Of a stretch of DNA of 64,000 nucleotides, positions 20,931-35,795 are shown one piece after another (the first letter of the stretch is position 1; every line of letters begins with the position of its first letter). The stretch lies in contig BSBN01000860.1 in assembly GCA_027924645.1 (NCBI GenBank), positions 5,270,001 to 5,334,000 of the forward strand, given 5' to 3'. The position numbers were made by a program, and so were the translations under genes. The stretch is from Cunninghamia lanceolata. Its lineage: Eukaryota > Streptophyta > Pinopsida > Cupressales > Cupressaceae. The notes under the pieces were generated by a model, which saw nothing but the letters and a program-made list of their open reading frames with translations, was not told the origin of the DNA and made no database searches.

Positions 20931-21710
20931 TGGATGAATGATTATGATAATGAGGTTGTGTAAATGCAAATGGAGATAACTTTGCCAAAGGCACGCTGGT
21001 AGGATTCTTGCAGAGTAAGATTATGAATGCTTGAGTGTATGCAAATGGGTGTGAAGACCTTGCTTATATAGGCTGAGGGAAGACTAAATCCAAGTGTTAA
21101 TAGATCCATGACTGGAGGAATTACTTGTGAGGTGTACAGTTGAGAAAGCTTGAGGGAATGTGTGTGAATCAGGAGAGGACAAGTGTCCAAGCCTTCTTCA
21201 TGAGTTATGGGAGTTAACATAATAGATTGAGGAGTTAACTGAGATGATTGATCAGTTAACTGGGTTGATTGGGGAGTCAACATAATAGATTGACTAGTGA
21301 ACCCAATTGACTAATTAGTTAACATATTTGATTGATGAGTTAACTAATCTGACTGGAGGATAAATAGGACATGTGGGTGAGGGAATATTAGCTAATTAGA
21401 TATTAAAATATTTAATTACATGTACAACAAGGTGAGGTGGAAAGGTGGAGTGGAAAGGTGAGGTGGAATTATGAATTTAGGACTTAGGATAGAGGAATTT
21501 AGGATTAATTAAATAATTTAGAATTATTTAATTATGTGAGACATTAGAAGAATTAGGATTTTAATTAAATAAATCAATTTTATTTAATTATTGGAGGGAT
21601 GTGAACCATTTAAATAAATTAGGATATTTATTTAATTGATAGAGGAATGAGAACAAAATAAATATTAAAATATTTATTTAATTCGACTTAGCCATTTTTA
21701 GGTGTATACA
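20931..21710 (-). repeat. Truncated LTR matching 14740-15509
   Basis: Collinear with 14740-15509, starting at a shared TGGATGAATGATTATGAT and ending GTGTATACA. The first ~294 bases of the full LTR, with the primer-binding site, are missing and replaced by the G-patch sequence. On the right it directly abuts the chromovirus LTR. Confidence 0.85.
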
Positions 21711-23470
21711 TAAAGTATGCATTCGAAAACCATAAATACTGAAGTAAATAATCAACTTATTACATTATCTTAAATGAAAAGATAGATCTTCTATACATCA
21801 AGGAATAATGTCATTACATCTTACAAATCCACGTGACATAACCAGGTGTTAGCACTATAAAAGAATATACAATGTACATCTTAGGATTTCGTACCATAAG
21901 TCATCTAAAAGAATAATAACGTACAATAATCAAGTACAATACAAGTAATGAATATTAAACTGAATCACTATCGCTGGCTGCAACTAACCCACATGGTCAT
22001 CCGCAAGTCGAGAGATGGGAACATGGCCCAGGCGCTTTTTCACCCAACCATGAAGAAATTACACTTCCCCAGAATCCTTCATGACATGAAGGATACCCGA
22101 CCCTACACAAAATGCCTAGCAACCTAGGAACAACTGGTAGGAGGGAACACCTGATGCAACTTGATGTCTAAATGCATATCTAACTAGAATGCAATATCTC
22201 ATAGTCAGGATGTGGCAGATAAACATATTAATAAAGTTTTTCTAGACTATCATTCATCTATTTCAATGGATACATTATATATATATATATATCATAAAGT
22301 TCACAGTCAACAGAGTCTACTCCATTTAAATGGCATATAAGAATCATTTGTATAAGGAAGAAAACATGTGGTCCACTACTTGTGAAGATCCTTTGCTCTA
22401 AATTCCTTTACTGTGCCAAAAATTAGACAAGACGTCCAAGCCGCTTTTCCTTTTTCTTTCCTGTGTTCTTCATGTATCTTTCTTTATGCTTCCTCCTCCA
22501 CACTTGTGCTTTTTTCTCTCCCTGTGTATGTTATTCGGCTTTGTTGCCCTGTTGTTTGTATCTTTTTTCATGCCTCTAAAATTGGCGTGGTAAATTAGAA
22601 CCAAGTTTTCTCTTTAAGTTGACTCCACTTTTGAGTATATGGGCGCATGATGCTTCTGCCTTTATTTGCATGCTTTTAAGCTTTTATTTAACATATATTT
22701 ATGTACACATATGCCTATTACAAATTTTATTATATATGTGTCTATATATATAGACTTACAAAACTAAAAAAAATACATCTATTTATTATACCAATATATA
22801 TATATACACACACACATATATTTACTTATACTTATTTAAGTCACTATATATGTGTGTATATATATAAATATATATACATAACCAATTCTATTTTTCAAAA
22901 TAAGGTCAAATTTTAATCCCACAAGTAGTACGGACACACCAGATGTACATGGAAGCTACTTCGATTTGAAGGAATATACAGAGAAACAAGATTGTCTAAT
23001 TAATTCATATTCCACCAATTATCAAAGAAAAAAATCAAAGATCAAGAACTCAAACAAGACTTCCCGACTACACAACAATGTGTAAAAGCCAATCAAGAAT
23101 GTAAGACAATAAAATGCAGTATGAACTACGTGTGTGTGTGCAGGCATTGGGGTTGCGTCTTGCCAGTTCTTTCCAGTGGCTAGGGCACGTCTACCTCAAC
23201 CATGTTCCCGTCTTTGACATTTTTCCTGCACTTAGACACACTTAATTTCTCATCAGTAGGTTAGTCTCAATAATCATAGCCTAAGCAAAAACATAGATCC
23301 ACAATCATACATATTCTAATCCATCATAATAACTATGCTCAAATTTATGCATTCTTAACTATCATGACAATTTACCTATTGTGCACATGTAATTTACCCA
23401 ACAGTGAAACAATCAAAGTAATAACCAATAGTTCAAATTATAACTTAATCAAAAATGTCAGGATGTGACA
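21709..23470 (-). repeat. Chromovirus 3' LTR
   Basis: 1762 bp. On the minus strand it starts TGTCACATCC next to the purine tract. Its outer end reads CA where the other LTR has TG, so that terminal dinucleotide has mutated or been replaced by the abutting LTR fragment. It contains TA/CA microsatellite tracts near 22270-22300 and 22790-22890. Short ORFs inside it are not coding. Confidence 0.85.
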
Positions 23471-23484
23471 TCCTTCCCAACTAG
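23471..23484 (-). other. Chromovirus polypurine tract
   Basis: The minus strand reads AGTTGGGAAGGA immediately before the LTR start TGTCACA, as needed for plus-strand priming. Confidence 0.6.
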
Positions 23485-23619
23485 GAAGAGGCATCGTCCC
23501 GATGTCTTATTACACACATACTGAAATAATAATGTATCTCACTACTACTATCAATGCAAATAAAATATCATCAAATCAAATAACAATATCTCATCTGTGC
23601 AAAATTTAAAAGAAACTCT

Positions 23620-23790
23620 GCTAAATCCTCAAATGAGGAAAATATCTGTCTACCTCCTCAACATCCTCCCATGTGGCACTATTCATAAAATATCAGTCCC
23701 ACTAGACCTTATACTGCACAATATCCTTGTTACACAACTTAACGTTGCGTGTCTCCAAAATTCAAGTTGGCTCCACCATCACCACTCCTG
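23620..23790 (-). pseudogene. C-terminal chromodomain of the chromovirus integrase
   Basis: On the minus strand a degenerate frame reads I-L-E-T-R, then K-D-I-V-Q-Y-K-V-x-W, then SATWEDVEEVDRYFPHL. This is the chromodomain pattern of plant chromoviruses (basic strand, K-V-x-W strand, A-T-W-E helix start). These domains steer integration toward marked chromatin. Stops interrupt it. It sits just upstream of the 3' LTR, the usual position. Confidence 0.65.
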
Positions 23791-23849
23791 GAACCTGTAC
23801 CTATAAAACATGCCAATCAAGTATATGCAAAGCGTCAGGATGATATGGC

Positions 23850-24888
23850 TTAAGTAAAGACACATGAAAAAACATTATGGATTCGAGCAAGAGTAGGCAG
23901 TAGAACAAGTATATAAGCAACATTAATCACTTCTAGCACATTAAACGGTCCTACAAATCTAGGAGCAATTTTGGATGATTTGCCAAATGAAACTAAACTC
24001 TTCTGAGGCTTGAGCCTTGAAAAGACCTTGTCACCTACTAAAAATTGTCTGAAAGTCCTATTTCTCTCTGCATAACTCTTTTGTCATGATCATCCATTTC
24101 TCTAAGCATATCAGGTCCAGTCACAATTTTGTCTTCTACCTTGTCCCAACTGATGGGTGTTCGACACTTACACCCATAAAGAGCTTCGAAAGGCACCATC
24201 CCCAAAGATGCATGGTATGAATTATTGTAAGCAAACTCCACCAATAGAAGATACTCCTCCCATTTATATTGTTGATCCATACAATATGTCCTAAGGAGGT
24301 CTTCAACTACTTGATTAACTCTTTCTATTTGACCATCAGTCTGAGGATGATACATCGAACTGAAATTCAATTTAGTTCTCAAAGTTGCATTTAACGTTGT
24401 CCAAAACTTGGAAGTCATGCGAGTGTCTTGATCTGAAATGATTGTCTCCGGCACTCCATGCAATCGAAAGATTTCCTAAACAAACTTCTTAGCTAATATC
24501 AACAAAGCATCCTTAAGATTCCTAGGGATGAAATGCACTACCTTCAACTTGTCCACAACTACCAAGATGACATCATGCCAATTATTGGACATTGGAAACC
24601 TTGAATGAAATCCATACTTATCACTTGCCACTTATGTTCTGGTACACTATGCAGGTACAAAAGCCCTGCTGGATACACATGATTAGCCTTGACTCGCTGG
24701 CATTCCAAGCATTGAGCCACAAACTCTATTACATCTTTCTTAAGTCTTGGCCAAAAATACAAAGGTCTCAATCCTTCTACCATATTAGTCACTCCAAGGT
24801 GCCCCAAATACAGTGCGTTGTGGATCTCTTCAAGAACTAACTTTCTCAAATACCTTGAGTCTGGAATATACATCCTACTTGATATCAC
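23850..24888 (-). pseudogene. Chromovirus integrase
   Basis: The N-terminal zinc-binding part is visible in 24888-24559 (H-N-A-L-Y-L-G-H and C-L-E-C). The first catalytic Asp (S-M-D-F-I) is followed by a one-base frameshift near 24594. The core resumes as V-V-D-K-L, then a TAG where Gln is expected, then the second Asp in I-I-S-D-Q-D and the catalytic Glu in Q-I-E-R-V-N-Q (24463-24038). A second frameshift near 24055 leads into Q-F-L-V-G-D-K-V-F and the GPF motif region. The active-site residues remain, but the protein cannot be made intact. Confidence 0.85.
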
Positions 24889-25500
24889 AAAATTCCATCC
24901 GACTCAAACACATATCCATCAAATCGATGATCTAAGGGATCTTCTTCTAAATCTTGCTTCACTCTAGAATAGTGTTCATCCCCTTGCAGATTCTGAATTA
25001 CTTGTTGCCTCAAATTTGATCTTGTAGTAACCATTGCTGCCAGATGTCTTCTTCTGCTAAGAGCATCTGTGACTCTGTTCTCTTTTCCTTTAATGTAGTC
25101 AATCCCAAAGTTGTACTCACTACGAAACTCTAGCCATCTCCTCTGACATGCATTAAGATTAGGTTGAGTAAAAATGTACTTGAGACCTAAGTGATCTGTC
25201 TTCAATTCAAAAGGCTTCCCTGGGAGATAATGCCTCCACATCTCAAGTGCATGAACTATGGCTGCCAACTCTAAGTCATGTGGTGCATAATTTAGTTCAT
25301 ATTGCTTCAACTTCCTCGACTCATATGTGACTATTTGCCCATTTTGCATCAGCACTCCTCCCAAACCTCCTGATGCATCAGTTATCATCATGAAATGACC
25401 ATTACGATCAGGTATAGTCAAAATAGGAGTTGTAGTGAGCTTTTCCTTCAACACTTAGAAAGCTTGCTCACACTTTTCTGTCCACTCAAATATTTTCCCT
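24885..25500 (-). pseudogene. Chromovirus RNase H
   Basis: The minus-strand frame 25454-24885 carries T-D-A-S-G, then D-L-E-L-A-A-I-V-H-A-L-E and T-D-H-L-G-L-K-Y, the usual Ty3 RNase H landmarks. Just upstream, the same frame contains F-E-W-T-E-K-C with two stops (TAG and TAA) at positions where Gln is expected. It then runs C-terminally into the spacer before integrase. It digests the RNA strand of the replication hybrid. Confidence 0.85.
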
Positions 25501-26316
25501 TTCTTCTAAAGTGAGGTAATTGGTGATGCTATTGTAGAGAATCCTTCTACAAACTTCTTGTACAATCCCTTCTGCTAAAATAACATGACATGGATAGTGC
25601 ACCTTGTCTTGATAGAATGTACACTTGGATAGCTTACCAAAGAGTTTTTGCTCTCTTAAGCACTGTAACACTATCCTTAAATGCTTTTCATGCTCCTCAA
25701 CTAATTTAGAATAAATCAAGATGTCATCTAGAAAGACCAGTACAAAGTCATCCAAGCAATCACTAAATACGTTGTTCGTTAAGTTCATGAAAGCTACGGG
25801 AGCATTAGTTAACCTGAATGGCAGCATTGTGAATTCGTAGTGACCATAACGAGTCTTGAAAGTTGTCTTCAAGATGTCCTCATCCTTAATCCCCAATTGG
25901 TGATAGCTGGATCTAAGGTCTATCTTGGAGAACATAGTAGCTCCCTTCATCTCATCAAAGAGCTCATCTATTCTCAGAAGTGGGTACTTGTTCTTTATAG
26001 TAGCCTTATTAAGCATTCTATAACCAATGCATAAATGCAAAGTCCCATCCTTCTTCTTCACAAAGATGGCTGGTGTGCCCCATGGTAACACGCTAGGTCT
26101 TATAAACCCTTGGTTCAATAACTCCTACAATTGTGCTTTTAGTTCGTACAACTCTGTAGTGGTCATCCTATAGAGTGCCTTAGATTGAGGCTCAGTCCTT
26201 GGTAGCAAATCAATTGAGAAGTCAAACTCCCTCTTCGGTGGCAATTCTGTTAGCTCCATTAGAAACACATCTTGGAATTCCCTTAGGATAGGGTAGTCAT
26301 TAAGTTCTAGTTCCAT
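25486..26316 (-). pseudogene. Chromovirus reverse transcriptase
   Basis: The frame is open as 26316-26125, a TAG at the expected Gln of A-Q-L-x-E-L-L, then 26118-25486. Landmarks are [26 protein letters not shown] and the catalytic [10 protein letters not shown], so the D-D pair is preserved. Near 25560 the frame jumps from A-E-G-I directly into [12 protein letters not shown] in another frame: roughly 35 codons of the RT-RNase H connection are deleted. Confidence 0.9.
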
Positions 26317-26508
26317 ATTGTCAATATCTTTAACTTTGACTACATAAATGGAACATCCCTTCCTTTTGGCTTTCTTTACCTACATAGTTGAAATTTGCCT
26401 AAGTTCAAGGGGTCTCTTAGAACCATGAATCTCAACATGATTCCCTAGGTCATCCAAACATTTCACAACCTTATCCTCACAATTCATAATTGACTTATGT
26501 TTAGCTAA

Positions 26509-26820
26509 TCAAATGATTCCCAAAATCACATCATAAGACCCTAAAGGTGCTACGTAAAGATTGACTTGAGTCTGAAAAATTGGAAGGTCTAACTCACTGC
26601 AAGCAAGACAAGAATCTACCCTCTTTTCTGCCCTATTTCTATACTGTACCATCCATGAATTTGCCATGTGTCTAGGTCTAACAGATAACTTTGAAACTAC
26701 TCTTGGATCTACAACGCATTTAGTTGCTCTAGTATCAATTAATATAGAAACAAGTTGTCCATAGAGCTTACCTAATAACTGAATGGGTGCTGCCTGGAAG
26801 TCAACTTGTCGATTGTCCAT
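26509..26820 (-). pseudogene. Chromovirus aspartic protease with damaged active site
   Basis: The minus-strand frame of 103 codons reads L-I-D-T-R-A-T-K where retroelement proteases have D-T-G-A-(T/S); the active-site glycine is replaced by Arg. The flap and the I-L-G-I end strand (S-Y-D-V-I-L-G-I-I) are recognisable, as expected between the zinc knuckle and RT. This copy would be inactive in polyprotein cleavage. Confidence 0.8.
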
Positions 26821-26849
26821 GACTACATGAATCTGGTGCTATGGTTCCC

Positions 26850-27914
26850 CCTACTGATTTCTATCTCTTTGCCTCACTAATCTCTAAGGACAAGTGTCGG
26901 CATAGTGCTCTCCTCTACATACATAGCATCCACCACGTGGTGCTCTTAGTCCCTCTGACCTATCCCTTTGGTTGTTGGTGTTTTGTGTTATTATTGAAGT
27001 TGCCTCTTTTGTTACCTCTGTTTTGATTTCCACCATTTCTGTCTTGAGAGTTCTTACCTCTTTTCAGGTTTCAGGTCTGTCGATTGTTGTTTCCCTAATT
27101 GTTCTCATTGTTATTATTCTGAGATTTTTTTCCCATATCTTGCATCTCTGAAATTGCAGAAATTGGCTACTTGCTATAGCTTTTATTCCTATTTTATAGC
27201 CTTTTCAAAGACCTCATCCATATTCAAAGGATTATGGATGTCCACATCCACTCCAATCTAAGGTCTTAAGCCCATGATGAACTTCCTAATCCTGAATCTC
27301 TCATCCATTTGATATTGTGGTACATACTTGAGCAAATGAGAGAACCTTTCCCAATACTGGGTTACAGACATACCTCCTTGTGTAAAATTCTAGAACACAG
27401 TCATCTTCTTATCAAAGAAGAGTTGTGGTAACCACCTCTTTCTAAAAATTTGTAGAAAGAGCTCTCATGTTATTTCTCCTAGCAACAACCTTTTCTCCGC
27501 CTTCTCATTATCCCACCATGTGGCTGCTTCTCCAATAAGATAATAGGAACCCCACATTGCCTTAGTCTTATTAGAAAGGTTACAGAGATTAAAGTATTTT
27601 TCCATCTTGATAATCCAAGGTTGTGCTTCATCTTCAATGGTTGTACCATCAAATTTAGGTGGGGATCCCTTCTTGAGGTCTTTGCCTAGCTCCTCCACAA
27701 TCCTATTGCGATTGTTTGCATTATCTTCATTCTCCTAATTCTGATTCTCATTCCCTTGATTTTGATTTTTATCTTGCCCTTCTCTATTTCCTCTAATCTC
27801 TTGTTCCAAATTATCTACCCTAGCTCCTTGTTGATTCAAGAGTTTGAGGATTTGATCCAACCTCTCATTCTGTCCATTGTTTGATCCACTATGGTTGGTG
27901 TTTCTTGTATCCAT
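26850..27914 (-). pseudogene. Chromovirus Gag with zinc knuckle
   Basis: Starts at the ATG at 27914 (MDTRNTNHSGS), 74 bases inside the primer-binding site. A Gln/Asn-rich N-terminus precedes the Retrotrans_gag core: P-P-K-F-D-G, W-I-I-K-M-E-K-Y-F, A-T-W-W and W-E-R-F-S-H-L-L-K-Y-V-P-Q-Y. A C-x2-C-x3-H-x4-C knuckle (CYVCRGEHYADTC) lies at about 26926-26888. At least five in-frame stops are present. One TAG (N-Q-N-x-E-N-E) aligns with CAA in the 14 kb copy; another, after T-V-F, is shared by both copies. Confidence 0.85.
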
Positions 27915-27987
27915 TCTAACTGATTAGATCAATCTGCATCAAGATTCGCATCTTAGCATCATGGACAAAGGTCCTAGTGTCAAACTT

Positions 27988-28000
27988 GGCTCTGATACCA
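27988..28000 (-). other. Chromovirus primer-binding site (tRNA-iMet)
   Basis: The minus strand reads TGGTATCAGAGCC two bases inside the 5' LTR, an exact match to the usual initiator-Met tRNA primer site. Confidence 0.9.
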
Positions 28001-28002
28001 AA

Positions 28003-29770
28003 TGTAAAGTACACATTCCAAGACCATAAATACTAAAGTAAATAATCAATTTATTTGATTATCTTAAATAAAAAGATAGATCTTCTATACATCAAGGAAT
28101 AATGTCATTACATCTTTCAAATCCATTGCCATAACTGGGTGTTAGCACTATAAAAGAATATACAATGTACATCTTAGGCTCTCATGCCATAAGTCATCTC
28201 AAAGAATAATAAGGTACAATAATCAAGTACAATACAAGTAATGAATAATAAACTGAATCATTGTCTCTATTTGCCACTAACCCACATGGTCATCCATAAG
28301 TTGATAGACAGGAACATGGCCCAGGCACTTTTCCACCCAACCATGGAGCAATTACACTTCCCCAGAATCCTTCATGACATGAAGGATACTCGACCTTGCA
28401 CGAAACACCTAGCAACCTGGGAACAACTGGCAGGAGGGAACACCCGATGCAACCTGATGTCTAAATGCATATCTAACTAGAATGCAATATCTCACAATTA
28501 GGATGTGGCAGAGAAACATATTAATAAAGTTTTGCTAGACTATCATTCATCTATTTCAATGAATACATGGCTTATATATAACATAAAGTTCACAGTCAAT
28601 ATATTGCAGGCAGAGTCTACTCCATTTAAACGGTTATATAAGAATCATTTGAATAAGGAAGAAAACCTATGGTCCTCTACTTGTGAAGATCCTCTGCACT
28701 AAATTCCTTTACTGTGTCAAAAATTAGATGAGACCTCTGAGCCACTTTTCCTTTTTCTCCTCCCTTTTTCTTTCTTGTGTTCTTTATGTATCTTTCTTTA
28801 TGCTTCCTCCTTCACACTTGTGCTTTTTTTTCTCTCCCTGTGTATGTTATTCCCCTTTGCCGCCCTCTTGTTTTTATCCTTTTCACACCTCTAAAATTAA
28901 TGTGGTAAATTTAGAACCAAGTCTTCTCTTTAAATTGACTCTACTTTTGAGTGTATGGGTGTATGGCGCTTCTGCCTTTATTTGCATGCTTTTAAGCTTT
29001 TATTTAACATATATTTATGTATATATATATACTTACAAAACTAAAAAAAATACATCTATTTATTATACTAATATATATATATATATACTTATTTAATTCA
29101 CTATATGTGTGTGTATATAGATATATTAGTATAATAAATAGATGTATTTTTTTTAGTTTTGTGTGTGTGTGTGTATATATATAATTCTATTTTTTAAAAT
29201 AAGGTTAAATTTCAATCCCACAAGTAGTATGAACACACCAAATATACACGATAGCTATTTTGATTTGAAGGAATATATAGAGAAACAAGATTGTCTAATT
29301 AATTCATATTCGACAAATTATCATCGAAAAAAAATCAAAGGTCAATAACTCAGACAAGACTTCCTGACTACACAACAATGCGTAACAGCCAATCAAGAAT
29401 GCAAGAGAATAAAATGTAGTATGAACTACATGTGTGTGTGTGTAGGCATTGGGGTTGCGTCTTGCTAATTCTTTCTGGCGGCTAGGGCGCATCTACCTCA
29501 ACCATGTTCCCATCTTTAACATTTTTCCTGCACATAGACGCACTCAATTTCTCATCAATAGGTTAGTCCCAATAATCATAGCCAAAGCAAAAACATAGAT
29601 CCACAATCATACATATTCTAATCCATTGTAATAATTATGCTCAAATTTATTCATTCTTAACAATCATGACAATTTACTTGGTGTGCACATGTAATTCACC
29701 CAACAATGAAATAATCAAAATAATAACCAATAGTTCAAATATAACTGAATAAAAAGATCAAGATGTGACA
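28003..29770 (-). repeat. Chromovirus 5' LTR, shared with a truncated tandem copy
   Basis: TGTAAAG to TGTGACA, 1768 bp, aligned along its length to 21709-23470. Beyond its right end the homology does not stop: 29771-29911 matches internal sequence 23471-23609, so the same LTR also acts as a 3' LTR. Confidence 0.85.
29036..29161. repeat. Perfect 41-bp inverted repeat with 44-bp loop
   Basis: Positions 29036-29076 and 29121-29161 are exact reverse complements, separated by a TA/TG-rich loop. The sister LTR contains only the left arm (near 22759-22800), so the right arm arose after the LTRs diverged. Confidence 0.95.
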
Positions 29771-29911
29771 TTCTTCCCCACTAGGAAGAGGCATCGTTCC
29801 GATGTCTTATTACACACATACTGAAATAATAATGTGTCTCACCACTACTATCAACGTATCAATAAAGTATCATCAAATCAAATAACAATATCTCATGTGT
29901 GCAAAATTTAA
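29771..29911 (-). pseudogene. Truncated 3' end of a second chromovirus copy
   Basis: Matches 23471-23609: the purine tract, the CTAGGAAGAGGCATCG block and the sequence leading toward the chromodomain. Similarity ends at GCAAAATTTAA. It is the remnant of a neighbouring element in the same orientation. Confidence 0.85.
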
Positions 29912-30084
29912 TTATCACAAGTTATTAGATAATGAATCCCTACTAACATCATTAATTAATCTAAATTAATTGCATTTATATATGTATTTATTAAATTAAC
30001 CTAATCTTAACTCAAAGAAAGTTCATTTACCTATACAACAACAAACATTGACAAGTAGGAAGATTTTCCACAATGTGTCAGAAA

Positions 30085-30398
30085 ATGATATTTATATTAC
30101 GATTCAACATTGTAGTTTTTAAGTCAAACTCATTGACAAACATATTTCATGAGCAATGGTTCAAACAAACCCATCTCTCATGAGAATGAATGGTCCACTT
30201 CACACTCATTGTATCTAGGAGATGCTCATAAGGGTGAAGCATCGAGACTTCCTAGGAGGTCACCCATCCTAGTACTATTCCAACTCAAGTGTACTTAAAC
30301 ATGGAGTTCCCCCAAAGATCAAGAACACCTAGCTTGCAACCCCATTGACTCAATGAGTTTGATTTAAAAACTACGAAGTTGAATGATATATATATCAT
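30085..30398. mobile_element. Palindromic MITE-like element enclosing a 5S-like sequence
   Basis: The arms 30085-30136 and 30350-30398 are inverted repeats of about 50 bp with few mismatches (ATTCAAC...GTAGTTTTTAA.TCAAACTCATTGA). About 95 bases of unknown sequence and a 114-bp 5S rRNA-like segment lie between them. There is no TG...CA LTR structure as in Cassandra TRIM elements, which also carry 5S-like sequence. Whether it is a transposon, a hairpin-forming relic or a rearranged TRIM cannot be settled by eye. Confidence 0.55.
30231..30344 (-). pseudogene. Degenerate 5S rRNA-like sequence
   Basis: On the minus strand the 3' half matches plant 5S rRNA well: AGTACTAGGATGGGTGACC, then TCCTAGGAAGTC and a final CACCCT. 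This covers the C-box part of the RNA polymerase III internal promoter. The 5' half (expected A-box region) is much more diverged, though a GGAG...CTTAA-like track and the overall length (114 bp against about 120) are kept. It is isolated rather than in a tandem array, so it is not an rDNA locus. Confidence 0.75.
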
Positions 30399-30399
30399 A

Positions 30400-33645
<3,246 letters not shown>

Positions 33646-35790
33646 CAACACAAAAATGGGTCATCGATATAGTATGATTAAAGTTTTAAAATTGTATGAT
33701 TAATATTAATTTTTTAAATTAATATAAAAATTACATTAGTTTGTTTGGGTTATAAATCTCAAAATTAATGTTTGCATTGTGAACATGTCGAGTAGATAAA
33801 AATGGAATACTTGGTTATTGCTAGTTGATTAGGTGTAGGTGGCTGAGTCAGTTGGTTGTGGGTTTTTTGAACACACCTCCTCTCCTTTCCCTATTCGCAT
33901 CTCTCCTTTTGTTATTGCGACAACTTTCCTTGTTTTTGGGATTGACACAAGAAATGTTCTTTTGTTTTTACTTTTTCCTCGTTGCTATGCTTGATACACG
34001 AAATGGGTAAATATGCCTTGAAAAGAATCAATAAAAAGTGCCTTGAAAACTTCACAGATGTTGGAATCACTATGGAATGGTTTTGGAACTACCACATCAA
34101 CCTTAAAATTGCTTGGGTTTGCCCATTAACATTTCTAGACAATTCTAACTGCTACAAATCAAACCTTGTCCAATTCCACATTTGATTTTGACCCACACCC
34201 AATTTTAGTGAGACTCCTACCTAGAAACAATCAATTTTCCAGTCGATTCAGTAACATAGGTTAATTGTTAAGCCAACCTTATTTGGGACACAACCATACT
34301 TGATATCAATCTTATGATATTCCTTTTGTTTTACATTATTTGTGACAAATTGACTATGTGAAACATTCTAATTTAAGGCTAATATTTTTATAATATCAAA
34401 ATTCTTTCATTTTACTTGTTGGGGATTAGAATTAAAGCTAGTTGTGCCACTAAGATTCTAGGTTTGACCCACACATCCTTAAAAATAAAATAAATAAACA
34501 TTTTCACTCATTATTTCTACCTTAGAATTAAAATTGCAAGAAAAACAAAAAAAGAAACATTCCCACTCATTCTCTTTGCATTGAAATTAAATTACAGAAG
34601 ACAATTTATCAATTGGACTATAAATTATAATTCTGAGAACACAAAAGTAAGAAAAAATTATTAAAAAAAACTTGGTGAGGGAAGGGGCTATAAGCATTGA
34701 GAAGGTGCATTTAAAGATTGGTAATGAAGGGAGCAACAACAAGATTGGTGGAATTTAAGAGAACTTTGTGTGCAATAATAATGACCTTAATGTGCTTGAA
34801 GTTGATGACAATCACATGCTCTCCACCAAGAATGGTGGAGGGTTAAGATAGTAGAGGGTCAACAATGTGGAGGTCTTGAGTTGGCAGGGTGGTGGGTTAG
34901 CAGATAGGGAGACATTTATGGTATAGTGCCCGATTGAACATATGAATTAAAATTGTAGATTTTAGATTTTGTTGTGTAGTTTATTCAAAATCCCATCCAC
35001 AATGATGGCATTGCAAAAAAAAAATCTTCTATGCGTGTTTTATTAGCTAACTTGAGTCCCTATTTGATTGACGAGTTCACTTTTTTTTTATCCTGGCGAC
35101 TGAAAAAATTTGTTGTTGTGAGACAACTTTGGTGACTAGATAACATTTTTTGATGTGAGGTAACATTTACTAGACTAAATTTTTGGCCTTGAAAGCCCAC
35201 ATAAAAATTAGATGACAATAACATGCATTTGATTTAAAGAAGACTTACTTACCACTAAATGAAAATAATTTTGGACAAATGCATTGAAATATTTCAAGAA
35301 AAAAGTTAAAAATAAGTGAAAACATGATTTTATAAACCTTTCACTTAATTCATGAGAATCTAATAAAATCATTTGATTTCACTTATGAAAAAAATGAGGC
35401 TCATCATAATTTTTCCAATGACATTTGAAGGTTAAAGACATTGGACAAAATTGCGTTGATTAACAAAAAGTTCTTGCAACAAATGCATAAATCTTTGTCA
35501 ACAAAAGACCTCACTCAAATTTCAATCAATTGACGATAATTATGCAATGTCAATGCAAGCTGCCAACAAACAAAAATTGCCATCATAAATTTTTTTTGTC
35601 AATTGCGGGCACTATAGTAACATAAAATAAGTCCACCGTTGAAAGTGGTAAGCGGCACCAACAAGGAGATGTAGCCACCGAACAAGCTGATGTGAGTTAG
35701 TGGATAGTCACACTTAAATAAGTAGGAAAATTGAGCTTGCTATTTAATATATAAATATGGAATCCAAACCCTTATTCATTTTTATATAAT

Positions 35791-35795
35791 CCCCT
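35791..35795. repeat. Target-site duplication, left (CCCCT)
   Basis: CCCCT precedes the TGTTGGC end and recurs at 37720-37724 after the GCCAACA end. Copy 1 of the surrounding repeat has a single TCCCT at the matching place (2172-2176). Confidence 0.9.

Larger units (their letters stand above)
21709..29770 (-). mobile_element. Ty3/gypsy chromovirus, full-length but inactivated
   Basis: Two related LTRs (21709-23470 and 28003-29770) bracket an internal region that reads, on the minus strand: Gag (27914 to ~27060), CCHC knuckle (~26926-26888), protease (26820-26509), reverse transcriptase (26316-25486), RNase H (about 25500-24885), integrase (24888 to ~23850) and a C-terminal chromodomain (~23790-23620). 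This PR-RT-RH-INT-chromodomain order defines chromoviruses. The primer-binding site TGGTATCAGAGCC and a purine tract are present. The coding region has many stops and frameshifts, a lost protease glycine and a deletion between RT and RNase H. No target duplication can be scored because the right end continues into a second partial element. Confidence 0.9.

Noticed and set aside
22701..22916. Tyr/Ile-rich frame in the chromovirus LTR, and similar frames at 28728-29096
   Set aside because: They lie inside the LTRs and over TA/CA microsatellites.
30231..30344. Functional 5S rRNA gene
   Set aside because: The 5' half is strongly diverged, it is a single copy, and it sits between inverted repeats rather than in a tandem 5S array.
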